A stretch of DNA of 64,000 nucleotides from Streptomyces sp. V4I2. GTDB taxonomy: Bacteria > Actinomycetota > Actinomycetes > Streptomycetales > Streptomycetaceae. A model generated the notes under the pieces. The model ran no database searches and was not told where the DNA came from. It saw only the letters and a list, made by a program, of their open reading frames with translations. Made by a program: the position numbers and the translations under genes. Shown in pieces: positions 34,021 through 42,710 of the stretch. Positions within the stretch are counted from its first letter, which is position 1. Every line of letters begins with the position of its first letter. The stretch lies in assembly GCF_030817655.1 (NCBI RefSeq), contig NZ_JAUSZM010000003.1, forward strand, positions 8,122,001 to 8,186,000. The letters are read 5' to 3'.

Positions 34021-35169
34021 TTGATACGGATAGATTCAGTCACCAAGCGGTACCCGGACGGCACGGTGGCGGTCGACCGGCTCTCCCTGGAGATACCCGA
34101 CCGCTCGATCACCGTCCTCGTCGGACCCTCGGGCTGCGGGAAGACGACGACCCTGCGCATGATCAACCGGATGGTCGAGCCCAGCGAGGGCACCATCCTC
34201 CTCGACGGCAAGGACATCCTGCAGCAGCCCGTCAACACGCTGCGCAGGTCCATGGGATACGTCATCCAGAACGCCGGGCTCTTCCAGCACCGCACGATCG
34301 TCGACAACATCGCCACCGTGCCCCGCATGCTCGGCTGGGGCAAGGACAAGGCCCGTGCGCGGGCACGTGAGTTGATGGAGCGGGTCGGCCTCGACGCCGC
34401 GCTCGCCAGGCGGTACCCCTACCAGCTGTCCGGCGGGCAGCAGCAGCGCGTCGGTGTCGCGCGGGCGCTCGCCGCCGATCCGCCGGTGCTGCTCATGGAC
34501 GAGCCGTTCTCGGCCGTCGACCCGGTGGTGCGCAAGGGGCTTCAGGACGAACTCCTGCGTATCCAGGAGGAGTTGGGCAAGACGATCGTCTTCGTCACCC
34601 ACGACATCGACGAGGCCGTCAAGATCGGCACCATGGTCGCCGTGATGCGCACCGGCGGCAAACTCGCCCAGTTCGCGCCGCCCGCCGAGCTGCTGTCCGA
34701 CCCGGCCGACGCCTTCGTCGAGGACTTCCTCGGCGCCGACCGCGGCATCCGCCGGCTGTCCTTCTTCCCCTCCGCGGGCCTCGACCTGCTGACCACGCCG
34801 ATCGTCGCGATCGACTCCACCGCCGAGCAGATCGCCGCCCGGGACACGGACGACGTCCCCTACCTCCTCGTCACGGACCTGGACGGCCGGCCGCTCGGCT
34901 GGTGCGAACCGCGCGACCTGACCGCCGGCGCCGTCGAGGCGGAGCAACTCCTGCCGTACGGGCGGCCGTTCGTCGCCGGTACGGACTCGCTGCGGGCCGC
35001 GCTGGACTGCGCGGTGCTCTCGCCCACCGGCTGGGCCGTCGCCGTGGACGCCGAGGGCCGGGCGGCCGGGGTGGTCTCCCAGCAGACCATCGGCGAGGCG
35101 ATCCGCGGCGCCCACGCGGAAGGCCGTAAGACCGACAAGACCGACAAGACCGCACGGGTCGCCCGATGA
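34021..35169 (+). CDS. Osmoprotectant ABC transporter ATPase (glycine betaine/choline type)
   Basis: A 382-residue ATPase with Walker A GPSGCGKTTTLRM, signature LSGGQQQRVGVARAL, Walker B VLLMDEPFSAVDP and switch VTHDIDEAVKIG. After residue 240 comes a CBS-like C-terminal region (VPYLLVTDLDGRPLGW, then a second unit), as in OpuA/OpuC ATPases, which may sense ionic strength. The TTG at 34021 gives the usual N-terminus (LIRIDSVTKRYPDG) and has GAGGGG upstream; an in-frame ATG at 33982 is the alternative. Its stop overlaps the next gene by 4 bp. The matching binding protein is encoded at 43100. Confidence 0.92.
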   Translation: MIRIDSVTKRYPDGTVAVDRLSLEIPDRSITVLVGPSGCGKTTTLRMINRMVEPSEGTILLDGKDILQQPVNTLRRSMGYVIQNAGLFQHRTIVDNIATVPRMLGWGKDKARARARELMERVGLDAALARRYPYQLSGGQQQRVGVARALAADPPVLLMDEPFSAVDPVVRKGLQDELLRIQEELGKTIVFVTHDIDEAVKIGTMVAVMRTGGKLAQFAPPAELLSDPADAFVEDFLGADRGIRRLSFFPSAGLDLLTTPIVAIDSTAEQIAARDTDDVPYLLVTDLDGRPLGWCEPRDLTAGAVEAEQLLPYGRPFVAGTDSLRAALDCAVLSPTGWAVAVDAEGRAAGVVSQQTIGEAIRGAHAEGRKTDKTDKTARVAR

Positions 35170-35873
35170 ACGGCTTCTTCGACATCCCCAGCGACCTCCA
35201 GCACAGCTGGCTCGGCCTCGTCGGCCTGCATCTGCGCGAGGCCCTGCTGCCGGTGCTGGCCGGGCTGTTGATCTCGCTGCCGCTCGCCCAGCTGTGCGTG
35301 CGCTTCCGCTGGCTGTACCCGCCGGTGCTGTGGATCACGACCGTGCTGTACGCGATCCCCTCGCTGGCCTTCTTCGTGCTCCTCATCGACTACACCGGCC
35401 AGACCGAGCTCACGGTGATGATCCCGCTCACCGTCTACAGCCTCGTCGTCCTGGTCCCGTCGATCGTCGACGGCGTCCGCTCGGTCCCGCAGGAGACCCT
35501 CGCCGCCGCGACGGCCATGGGCTTCGGGCCCGTACGCCGTTACGTCCAGGTCCAGTTGCCGATCGCGGTGCCCGCGATCATCGCCGGGCTGCGGGTGGCG
35601 ACCGTGTCCAGCATCAGCCTCGTCAGCGTCGGCACGCTCATCGGGAACCAGGGCGCCCTCGGCAACCTGCTCAACGACGCGAACATCTACAACCGGCCCG
35701 AACTCGCCGTCAACGCCGTGCTCACCATGGCCGCCCTGGCCATCATCTGCGACGCCCTGCTGGTCGTCCTGCGCCTGCTGCTCACGCCGTGGATGCCGCG
35801 CCGGGCGCACACGAAACCGAAGGCCGACCGGCCCGACCCGGCCGCCCTCGCCCTGGAGGACGCAGCCCGGTGA
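35166..35873 (+). CDS. Osmoprotectant ABC transporter permease 1
   Basis: A 235-residue OpuCB-like permease with five to six membrane segments. Motifs: LREALLPVLAGLLISLPLA, LYAIPSLAFFVLLI, and the EAA loop ETLAAATAMGFGPVRRYVQV. It overlaps the ATPase gene (ATGA) and the second permease (GTGA), forming a tight operon. It would form half of the channel for glycine betaine, choline or a similar compatible solute. Confidence 0.92.
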   Translation: MNGFFDIPSDLQHSWLGLVGLHLREALLPVLAGLLISLPLAQLCVRFRWLYPPVLWITTVLYAIPSLAFFVLLIDYTGQTELTVMIPLTVYSLVVLVPSIVDGVRSVPQETLAAATAMGFGPVRRYVQVQLPIAVPAIIAGLRVATVSSISLVSVGTLIGNQGALGNLLNDANIYNRPELAVNAVLTMAALAIICDALLVVLRLLLTPWMPRRAHTKPKADRPDPAALALEDAAR

Positions 35874-36538
35874 ACCTGATCAACTTCATCAACGCCTTCT
35901 TCAGCGACAGCGCCCACTGGACCGGCTACGACGGCATCCCCACCCGCGTGGGCGAACACATCCAGTACACCCTGCAGGCGCTCGTCCTCGCCGCCGCGAT
36001 CGGGCTGCCGGTCGGCCTCATCACCGGTCACACCGGGCGCGGCGGCAACGCCCTCTCCCTGATCGCCACGGCCGGGCGGGCGCTGCCCACCTTCGGCCTG
36101 CTGGTGCTGATGACCCTGATGCTGGGGTTCGGCCTGGTGAACGTGATGATCCCGCTGATCGTGCTCGCCGTCCCGCCGATCCTGGTCACCACCTACGAGG
36201 CGATGCGCTCCGTCGACCCGTCGCCGGTGGACGCCGCGCGGGGCATGGGGATGAGCGAGGCCCAAGTGCTCTTCCAGGTCGAACTGCCGGCGGCGCTCCC
36301 GCTGATCCTCAGCGGTCTGCGCTCCGCCGCCATCCAGATCGTCTCCACGGCCACCATCGCCGCGTACGTCTCCCTCGGCGGCCTCGGCCGGTACATCGTC
36401 GACGGCCTCTACCAGCGCAACTACGAGAAGGTCGTGGGCGGCGCCACGCTGGTCGCCGGGCTGGCGCTGGTGACGCTCGCGCTGTTCTGGGCGGTGCACC
36501 GGACAGCGGTGTCACGCGGGGTACGCGGAAGCGGCTGA
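35870..36538 (+). CDS. Osmoprotectant ABC transporter permease 2
   Basis: A 222-residue OpuCD-like permease. It has the matching stretches GEHIQYTLQALVLAAAIGLP, TAGRALPTFGLLVLMTL, and the EAA loop DPSPVDAARGMGMSEAQVLF. Its GTG start overlaps permease 1 by 4 bp. A strong hairpin at 36557-36595 follows the stop, so the operon ends here; in most relatives the binding-protein gene would come next, but here it lies 6.5 kb away at 43100. Confidence 0.92.
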   Translation: MNLINFINAFFSDSAHWTGYDGIPTRVGEHIQYTLQALVLAAAIGLPVGLITGHTGRGGNALSLIATAGRALPTFGLLVLMTLMLGFGLVNVMIPLIVLAVPPILVTTYEAMRSVDPSPVDAARGMGMSEAQVLFQVELPAALPLILSGLRSAAIQIVSTATIAAYVSLGGLGRYIVDGLYQRNYEKVVGGATLVAGLALVTLALFWAVHRTAVSRGVRGSG

Positions 36539-36556
36539 CCGAGGAACGGGTGATCG

Positions 36557-36595
36557 AGGGCCCGGGGCGGTCGGAAGATCCGCGCCCCGGGCCCT
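36557..36595. terminator. Hairpin terminator after the osmoprotectant permease operon
   Basis: AGGGCCCGGGGCG at 36557-36569 pairs perfectly with CGCCCCGGGCCCT at 36583-36595 around a 13-base loop. It begins 19 bp after the permease stop and just before the tnpB element. Confidence 0.8.
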
Positions 36596-36862
36596 GTCAC
36601 CTGATTCTTGTGAGGATGCCCCGGCGTTCACGCCGGGGGGAATCGCATCCCGTGACGGCGACGCGGAGCGTCGCCGTGTCAGGTCTCCTGGGGCGCGGAG
36701 CGCCCGCAAAGCCGCCGACGGAGCCGAAAGGCGAACGGGCGTGCCCGTGGTCGCTGGTTGGGGTGGCTTTGCCGTAGTGGGGGTACGGGTGTGCGCATGT
36801 CGCACGTACGGTCTCGTCGTGGAAGCTGGGGTGATCGGGCGGGGCGTGGGAGGGGGGATGTC

Positions 36863-38092
36863 GTGTCGGTGGTGAAGGAGGCCGGGGACGCCGGGCATGC
36901 CCGGTGGACGTTCCGGCTGCGCGTGTCGTCGACCGCCGAGTCTGCGCTGCTGGCGGAGTGGGACCGGTGCCGGTGGATCTGGAACGAGTCCGTCGCCAAG
37001 TCCAAGCAGACCCACCTCTGGAACAAGAACCGCCCCGAAGGCACGGACAAGGCGACGTGCGGTCCGGCCCGGCTCGACACGATGCTGACCGAAGCCCGCG
37101 CTAAGACGCCGTGGCTGCGTGAGGGCTCATCGGTTCCCCAGCAGCAGATCATCCGCGACTTCGGCAAGTCCCGTGCGAAGGCGCAAAAGGACATCCGCGA
37201 ACGTCTTCCGCAGCATCGCCGGGCCGGGATGCCGAAGTACAAGAAGAAGCGTGAGGCCGACCCGAGCCTGAACTACACCAAGCGCGGCTTCCGGCTGAAG
37301 GACGGCCGTCTGCACCTCGCCGGGAACATCGCCCTGACGGTCGTGTGGTCGCGGGATCTTCCCGCCGAACCGTCCTCGGTGCGCGTGTACCGCGACAGCC
37401 TCGGGCACTGGTACGCCTCGTTCGTGGTGCCCGCCGAAGTCCAGCCGCTTCCCGAGACCGGCCAGGTGATCGGGATCGACTGGGGCGTCAGGGAGACCGC
37501 GACCACCACCAGCGATACCCACGACCTCCCCCACGCCCGGCACGGGAAGAAGGCCCAGGCGAAGCTGTCGCGGTACGACCGCATGATGGCCCGCCGCAAA
37601 CCCGCCAGGGGACAGGCAGCCTCCAAGGGCTACCGCGAAGCGAAGAAGTTGCGGGCCAAGGCGTACAAGAAGGTGTCCCGGCAACGCCAGGACACCGGCC
37701 GCAAGTGGGCCAAGCGCGTAGTGGCCGACCACGACGCCATCGCCGTGGAGGACTTCAGCCCGAAGTTCCTCGCGAAGTCGACCATGGCGAGGAAGGTCGC
37801 CGATGCCGCCATCGGCGCCACCAAGAAGGCCCTGTTGGAGATGGCCCGCAAGCACGGCAGGATCGTGCACCTGGTCCATCCCGCGCACACCACGATGGAC
37901 TGCGCGCAGTGCGGAGCGAGAAACAAGCACGTACTACCGCTTTCGGAACGAACCTACGCCTGCACCGCGTGCGGAGCCGTCTCGCCCAGAGACAAGAACT
38001 CCGCCCGCGTGATGCTGGCCCGGGCTGGTCTCAACCCGGCTGGTGCTGATGGCGCAAGACCTGGCGGGACGCTGTTCCGCCAGGCAGCCTGA
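36863..38092 (+). CDS. tnpB: TnpB RNA-guided nuclease of an IS200/IS605-type element
   Basis: A 409-residue TnpB. The split RuvC site is complete: Asp206 in GIDWGVRETATTTS, Glu296 in IAVEDFSPK, and Asp377 in SPRDKNSARVM. A zinc ribbon (Cys347, Cys350, Cys367, Cys370) lies between the last two. TnpB proteins cut DNA guided by an RNA made from the element's right end and help keep the element in place after transposition. The GTG at 36863 has GGGAGGGGGG upstream and gives the usual length; in-frame starts further upstream (36758, 36797) would add an Arg-rich extension. All key residues are present, so activity is plausible. Confidence 0.88.
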   Translation: MSVVKEAGDAGHARWTFRLRVSSTAESALLAEWDRCRWIWNESVAKSKQTHLWNKNRPEGTDKATCGPARLDTMLTEARAKTPWLREGSSVPQQQIIRDFGKSRAKAQKDIRERLPQHRRAGMPKYKKKREADPSLNYTKRGFRLKDGRLHLAGNIALTVVWSRDLPAEPSSVRVYRDSLGHWYASFVVPAEVQPLPETGQVIGIDWGVRETATTTSDTHDLPHARHGKKAQAKLSRYDRMMARRKPARGQAASKGYREAKKLRAKAYKKVSRQRQDTGRKWAKRVVADHDAIAVEDFSPKFLAKSTMARKVADAAIGATKKALLEMARKHGRIVHLVHPAHTTMDCAQCGARNKHVLPLSERTYACTACGAVSPRDKNSARVMLARAGLNPAGADGARPGGTLFRQAA

Positions 38093-38101
38093 GCCAGGAA
38101 T

Positions 38102-38121
38102 CCCCCTCGCTTACGAGGGGG
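38102..38121 (+). other. Right-end hairpin of the tnpB element, likely end of its guide-RNA scaffold
   Basis: CCCCCTCG (38102-38109) and CGAGGGGG (38114-38121) form a stem with a CTTA loop 10 bp after tnpB. In related elements the guide (omega/re) RNA spans the tnpB 3' end and this hairpin, and its guide is the DNA just past the right end (from about 38131). This is inferred by analogy. Confidence 0.5.
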
Positions 38122-38137
38122 AGGATTCAAGTGTCAG

Positions 38138-38776
38138 TCAGCCCTCGGTGCGCGCCAGGGCCTGTTCCAGTACGACGAGCAGCGCGTCGCGCACCGAGCC
38201 GCGCTCGCGGGCGTCGAACACCACGACCGGCACCCGGTCGTTGACGTCGAGGGCCCAGCGGACCTCCTCCATCGTGTGCTCGACGTGCCCGTCGAAGGCG
38301 TTGACGGCCACCGCGAACGGGATCTGCTTGTGCTCGAAGTAGTCGACGGCCGCGTAGCAGTCGTCGAGGCGGCGGGTGTCCACGATGACGAGCCCGCCGA
38401 TCGCGCCCTCGACGAGGTCGTCCCACATGAACCCGAACCGCTCCTGGCCGGGCGTGCCGAACAAGTACAGCTTCAGGGTGGGGTCGATAGTGATGCAGCC
38501 GAAGTCCATCGCGACCGTGGTGGTGGTCTTGCGCGGGGTGTGGCTGAGGTCGTCCACGCCCGCCGCGACCTCGGTGATCGCGGCCTCGGTGGTCAGCGGC
38601 TCGATCTCGGAGATCGAGCCGACGGCGGTGGTCTTGCCCACCCCGAAGCCGCCCGCGATCACCATCTTGACCGGCAGGGGAGGTCTTGCTGCGGCCTGCG
38701 CGGCCGCGGGGCGGGTGGCCGGTTCAGTCGGTGTCACGGAGAACCCCTCGGGAGTCGGGGATGGCCCTGAGGCCAT
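38138..38776 (-). CDS. Conservon GTPase (CvnD type)
   Basis: A 212-residue small GTP-binding protein. After a Pro/Ala-rich N-terminus come the P-loop VIAGGFGVGKTT (residues 40-50), the switch region TTTTVAMDFGCI, FGTPGQERFGFMW and the specificity motif AVNAFDG. These are the features of the ATP/GTP-binding protein that ends the streptomycete conservon (kinase-like, roadblock, DUF742, GTPase). The ATG at 38776 has GAAGGG six bases upstream and lies inside the DUF742 gene. In several conservons a cytochrome P450 gene comes next; here the tnpB element follows directly. Confidence 0.92.
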   Translation of the reverse strand: MASGPSPTPEGFSVTPTEPATRPAAAQAAARPPLPVKMVIAGGFGVGKTTAVGSISEIEPLTTEAAITEVAAGVDDLSHTPRKTTTTVAMDFGCITIDPTLKLYLFGTPGQERFGFMWDDLVEGAIGGLVIVDTRRLDDCYAAVDYFEHKQIPFAVAVNAFDGHVEHTMEEVRWALDVNDRVPVVVFDARERGSVRDALLVVLEQALARTEG

Positions 38777-39170
38777 CGATAACCCTTCGCAGGACGGATG
38801 CGTCGTGGATGACGCCGGAGTCGGGCACATGCACCGTCAACTGCCCCGCCGCGCGCAGGTCCTCGGAGAGGATCCGGACCACGTTCAGGTGCAGCCGCAG
38901 CCTGGCCGCGATCTCCGCGATGGACTGCGGGCGGCGGCAGGCGGCGACGATGTCGTGCTGTTCGAAGGAGAGCCGGTCGAGCCCGGCGAGCCCCTCGGCG
39001 GTGGCCACCACCTGGGTCTCGACGGGCATCGTCTTGCCGTTGGCGCTGGGTGCCACCCGGCCGGCGGTGACCAGGAACGGCCGTACGGCGTGGACGTGGC
39101 CGACCGGGTCTGGTCCCGGGGGCGGGGTGCCGTCCTCGCCGGCACTGCTGGGAGTGCGGCCGTCCGCCAT
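38724..39170 (-). CDS. Conservon DUF742 protein (CvnC type)
   Basis: A 148-residue DUF742 protein. Recognisable stretches are VRPFLVTAGRVAP, LSFEQHDIVAACRRPQSIAEIAA and LRLHLNVVRILSEDLRAAG, the last two looking like a winged-helix DNA-binding-like fold. DUF742 proteins are one of the four conserved members of conservons and probably interact with the GTPase and roadblock proteins. It overlaps the GTPase gene by 53 bp and starts 37 bp after the roadblock gene. The exact role is unknown. Confidence 0.9.
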   Translation of the reverse strand: MADGRTPSSAGEDGTPPPGPDPVGHVHAVRPFLVTAGRVAPSANGKTMPVETQVVATAEGLAGLDRLSFEQHDIVAACRRPQSIAEIAARLRLHLNVVRILSEDLRAAGQLTVHVPDSGVIHDASVLRRVIDGLRAIPDSRGVLRDTD

Positions 39171-39207
39171 GGGTCGTTTCTTCCTCCTCGGCCGGGCGGG
39201 CGCCCGG

Positions 39208-39684
39208 TCAGCGCTTCGACGAGGCGCCGACGCTGTTCTTCAGTTCGAGCACCAGCTGGGGACTGAGCGCGCTGCCCGCCCGGTTGGCGAACAGCGTCAT
39301 CTCGTAGGCGATGTTGCCGAGTTTGGCCTCCTTGTCGGTGACGACACCGAGGACGGCGCCGCTGCCGACCGCGGAGACCAGGACGTGGCCGCCTTCCAGG
39401 TCGATGATGACCTTGTTGAGGCCGCCGAGACCGTAGTTGCCGGAGGCACCGGCTGCCAGGCTGGTGATGCCGGAGACGATCGCCGCGAGGCGCTCGGAGT
39501 CGGCGTGCTCACGCAGCTCGGACACGGCGATGAGCAGACCGTCGGAGGAGACGGCGATGGCGTCGACGACGCCTGCCGTCTCGGTCGCGAAACGATTCAA
39601 CAGCCACGTGAAGTCGGCTGCGGCGGCCTGCAGTTCGGCCGGCGTGGTGCCTCCCGTCGGAGTGTCACCTGTCGACGTGCTCAC
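39208..39684 (-). CDS. Conservon roadblock/LC7-domain protein (CvnB type)
   Basis: A 158-residue roadblock/LC7 protein, with the family core DFTWLLNRFATETAGVVDAI, SSDGLLIAVSE, IVSGITSLAAGASGNYG and VSAVGSGAVLGVVTDKEAK. Roadblock proteins modulate GTPases; this one is expected to act on the CvnD-type GTPase of the same operon. Its ATG overlaps the stop of the kinase gene by 4 bp, so the two are co-translated. It is slightly longer than average because of a Thr-rich N-terminus. Confidence 0.93.
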   Translation of the reverse strand: MSTSTGDTPTGGTTPAELQAAAADFTWLLNRFATETAGVVDAIAVSSDGLLIAVSELREHADSERLAAIVSGITSLAAGASGNYGLGGLNKVIIDLEGGHVLVSAVGSGAVLGVVTDKEAKLGNIAYEMTLFANRAGSALSPQLVLELKNSVGASSKR

Positions 39685-42600
39685 TGCTCCGCTCCTTCCG
39701 GGGAGTGGTTCTGGTGGTGCGGGGGGTTGTTGGGTGCGGTCGCGCTGTCGTGGTGCACGGGATAGGGGGTGGTGGCGGTGTCGTTTCCACTGTCGCGGTG
39801 GGCGCGCTCCACGGCCGCCTCGAACTCGTCGAGCGCGTCGCGGACGGCGTCCGCATCGGTGGCACGGGGCGCGGCCTGCCGGGCCGCCTGCTGGTCGGGG
39901 TCGGTACCGAAGGTCGTACGAAGGGTGGCACCCCGGACGCGGCGACGCAGGGGCCGGGCACCGGGGGCGTCGTCGGAGGCGGGCGTGGGCGTCCCGGCCG
40001 GGACCGCCTCGCTGGCGCGGGCCCTCGGGATGAAGGGGGCGTCGGCGGGCTGGGAGCCGCCGGGTGCCTTGCCCTTCGGGCCGGGGACGGTGGACTGGCC
40101 GCCGAGGGTGGCTGACTCGCGGTCGGGGGTTGTCGGCATGGCGTCGGGGGCGGTTGATGTGCCGTTGGGATCGGCGGCGGCTGACGTGCCGTCCGGGTCC
40201 GAGGTCGCCGGGGTGTCCGTCGGGGCGGTGTCGCGCCGGGGCACCCTGCGGGGGAGCGGGGCGGGCTCGTCGGCGCCCGGGTCGGTGCCGTTGGGGGAGG
40301 CGGTGCGGGCGGTGCGTACGGGCTCGTCCGCCGTGGAGCCGGCACCGGGCCCCGCATCGGCGGAGCCCGCGCGACCGGCCTCGGCGGCCGAAGCCGCCGC
40401 TGCCGCCGGTATCCGACCGGCACCCGAGACCGACCCCGAGCTCGCTTCCGACCTCGAATCCGAAGCCGAACCGGAGCCCGCGGCCGCACCCGCTCCCGCA
40501 CCTGAACTCGAGCCCGAACCGGCGGCCGTGGCCGCACCTGGGCTCGCCCCCGAGCCGGAGCCCGCGGCCGCACTCGAAGCCGACCCCGAACGCGCCCCCG
40601 TCTCCGAACCCGAAGTCGAACCCGCCTCCGAACCCGCCCTCGGCCCCGAAGCCGAACCCGCCTCCGAACCCGGCCCTGAAACCGAACCCGCCTCCAACAC
40701 CGAAGCAGATCCCGAAGCCAGCGCCCGTCCCGTGCCGCCCCCCGCCGAACCGCCGGAGGCGACTGCCACCGGGCTCATCGTCAGCAGCAGGGACGACGGG
40801 ATGGCCACCTCGGCGGTCACGCCGCCGCCCGGTGTACGGGACAGGGTCACGCTCACCTCCCAGCGGCGCGCCAGCGTGCCGACGACGAACAGGCCGAGGA
40901 CCTTCGTCGGGACGAGGTCGAGGCGTTCGCGGCGGATCAGGCGGGCGTTCTCCTCCTCGAGTCGCTCGGTGCTCATGCCGAGGCCGTGGTCGGCGACGAT
41001 GACCACCGCGCCCTCGGCACCGTCGCGGACGGTCACCTCGACGGGGCTGCCGGCGGGCGAGAAGGACACGGCGTTCTCGACGAGTTCGGCCACCATCAGC
41101 GTGAGGTCGCCGATGATGTCGGGCTCGACCATGGCCTCGGTCCCGGCGTGCAGGTGCACCCGCTGGAAGCCCTCGATCTGGCCGAGCGCGGCCCGTACGA
41201 CGTTGGTGAGCGCGAGCGGCCCGGAGTCGAGGACGGTCTCGCGGATGCCGGCGAGCAGCATCAGGCTGTCGGCGTTGCGGCGCAGGCGGACGGCGATGTG
41301 GTCGATGGAGTAGAGGCGCTCCAGCAGGGCGGGGTCGGTCTCGCCCCGCTCGACCGCGTCGATCAGCGCCAGCTGCCGGGCGGTCAGGTTGCTGACCCGG
41401 CGGCCGACGTTGCCGAACATCTCGGCGACGTTGCGACGGCTGAGCACCTGGCGTTCCAGCAGCGCGGACGCGGTGGTCTGTACGTGGTTGAAGGCGTCGG
41501 CGAGGTCGCCGATCTCGTCCTTCGCGGTGACCGGGATCTCGCGCAGCCGGACCGGCCCGTCGTCCTCGGTGTCCTCGTCGGCGACGCGGGCGAGTTCACG
41601 GCCGGCGACGTCGGCGACCTCGCGGGCGGCTCCGGTGAGTGCCTGCACCGGCCGTACCACCGAGCGCCGCACCAGCACCGCGAAGGCGATCCACACGGCG
41701 AAGAGGAACAGCGCCAGGCCCAGCAGCAGGACGGCGCGCCAGGCGGCCTCGCTGGAGGCGCCGTCGGCGCGGTCGGCGATCTGGCCGATGAGGGACGCGG
41801 TGATCTTCAGCCGGGTGTCGGACTGCAGCCGGTAGTCGCGGTAGGAGCCGAGCGCCTCGGTGAAGGCCTCGCGGATCTGTGCGGGCGTACCTGCCTGGAG
41901 GTTGCCGGGGTCGATCTGCAGCTCGGCGTAGTGCCGGCCGATCGTCGCCTGCGAGGAGTTGTGCTCGATCCCGCCGAGCTCGTTCACCTGCGCCTCGGTC
42001 GCGAACCGGGCGAAGCGGTCGGCCTGGTGGGCGTACTCGTTCTCGAAGCCGACCGCGCCGATGAACTCGATCTGGGCGTTGCTGTCGCCGGTGCGCGCCG
42101 AGAAGACGGCCGTCTCGAAGGCGCTGTGGGCGGCGTCGGCGCGCAGCAGCGAGTCCAGCAGGTTGCCGGTGAAGGTGCCGGCGAGGTTCTCGTTGTGGTC
42201 CAGGCCGAGGCCGTCGATCAGGTTCTTGGAGGCATTGGTGTAGGCCGGGTCGATGTTGTCGGCGGGCAGGTAGCCCTGCTCGACGGTCTCGCGCAGGCTG
42301 CTCAGGCCGTTGATCTCCCGCAGCGCCTGGCCCTCGGTGTCCGGCAGCCGGTCGCCGAAGGTGTCGCGTACCTTCTCCACCTGGGAGTCGACCGCGGCCT
42401 GCGCCTTGCGGTAGTCGGCGGCGGAGGGACGGGCCCCCGCGGGCGCGGCCTCGTGCCGCACGGACAGCAGGATGGCCTGCTGGTGCTCGGTCTCCACCCG
42501 GTCCACCAACTCGGCGACCTGCGCGCTGTCCCGGACCAGCTGGGCCGCGGAGTTCGCGTCCTGTGCCTGGTCCACCTGGTCGGCGATGAGGTAGGCGAGC

Positions 42601-42710
42601 AGCGTGGCGAGCACGGCCAGCGGCACTCCGACCAGGACGTTGAGTTTGCGGCGGAACGGCCAGCGGTCGGCGAATCCCCGAACGCCACCCCGGGGCTCGT
42701 TCGTGGACAC
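39681..42710 (-). CDS. Conservon sensor-kinase-like protein (CvnA type) with a long low-complexity tail
   Basis: A 1009-residue membrane protein. A first membrane segment (LNVLVGVPLAVLATLLAYLIA, residues 23-43) and a second near residues 322-345 enclose a large nitrate/bacterial-sensor-like extracellular domain. A HAMP linker and an HATPase domain follow (AELVENAVSFSPAG, VIVADHGLGMSTERL, LGLFVVGTLARR). No classical His-box is seen, as in other CvnA proteins. Residues from about 650 to 1009 are Gly/Ser/Ala/Glu-rich repeats and then a Pro/Thr-rich disordered tail. It heads a four-gene conservon with roadblock, DUF742 and GTPase genes, and diverges from the osmoprotectant binding-protein gene. 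Confidence 0.93.
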   Translation of the reverse strand: MSTNEPRGGVRGFADRWPFRRKLNVLVGVPLAVLATLLAYLIADQVDQAQDANSAAQLVRDSAQVAELVDRVETEHQQAILLSVRHEAAPAGARPSAADYRKAQAAVDSQVEKVRDTFGDRLPDTEGQALREINGLSSLRETVEQGYLPADNIDPAYTNASKNLIDGLGLDHNENLAGTFTGNLLDSLLRADAAHSAFETAVFSARTGDSNAQIEFIGAVGFENEYAHQADRFARFATEAQVNELGGIEHNSSQATIGRHYAELQIDPGNLQAGTPAQIREAFTEALGSYRDYRLQSDTRLKITASLIGQIADRADGASSEAAWRAVLLLGLALFLFAVWIAFAVLVRRSVVRPVQALTGAAREVADVAGRELARVADEDTEDDGPVRLREIPVTAKDEIGDLADAFNHVQTTASALLERQVLSRRNVAEMFGNVGRRVSNLTARQLALIDAVERGETDPALLERLYSIDHIAVRLRRNADSLMLLAGIRETVLDSGPLALTNVVRAALGQIEGFQRVHLHAGTEAMVEPDIIGDLTLMVAELVENAVSFSPAGSPVEVTVRDGAEGAVVIVADHGLGMSTERLEEENARLIRRERLDLVPTKVLGLFVVGTLARRWEVSVTLSRTPGGGVTAEVAIPSSLLLTMSPVAVASGGSAGGGTGRALASGSASVLEAGSVSGPGSEAGSASGPRAGSEAGSTSGSETGARSGSASSAAAGSGSGASPGAATAAGSGSSSGAGAGAAAGSGSASDSRSEASSGSVSGAGRIPAAAAASAAEAGRAGSADAGPGAGSTADEPVRTARTASPNGTDPGADEPAPLPRRVPRRDTAPTDTPATSDPDGTSAAADPNGTSTAPDAMPTTPDRESATLGGQSTVPGPKGKAPGGSQPADAPFIPRARASEAVPAGTPTPASDDAPGARPLRRRVRGATLRTTFGTDPDQQAARQAAPRATDADAVRDALDEFEAAVERAHRDSGNDTATTPYPVHHDSATAPNNPPHHQNHSPEGAEQ

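Larger units (their letters stand above)
36601..38130 (+). mobile_element. IS200/IS605-type element carrying only tnpB
   Basis: The left end has a hairpin of CCCCGGCG and CGCCGGGG at about 36618-36640, then GGAATCGCATCC, shared with the degenerate element at 33157. Further small stem-loops (GACGCGGAGCGTCGCC type) follow before the gene. The right end has a hairpin at 38102-38121 and the AGGATTCAA terminus. There is no tnpA, so it would need a transposase in trans. The left flank ends in TCAC, as at the other element. The right boundary is estimated to within a few bases because no empty site is available here. No target duplication is seen, as expected for this family. Confidence 0.75.

Noticed and set aside
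33157..38130. A composite transposon bounded by the two tnpB elements
   Set aside because: The elements are of different subfamilies, neither has a transposase, and the genes between are core osmoprotectant transport genes.
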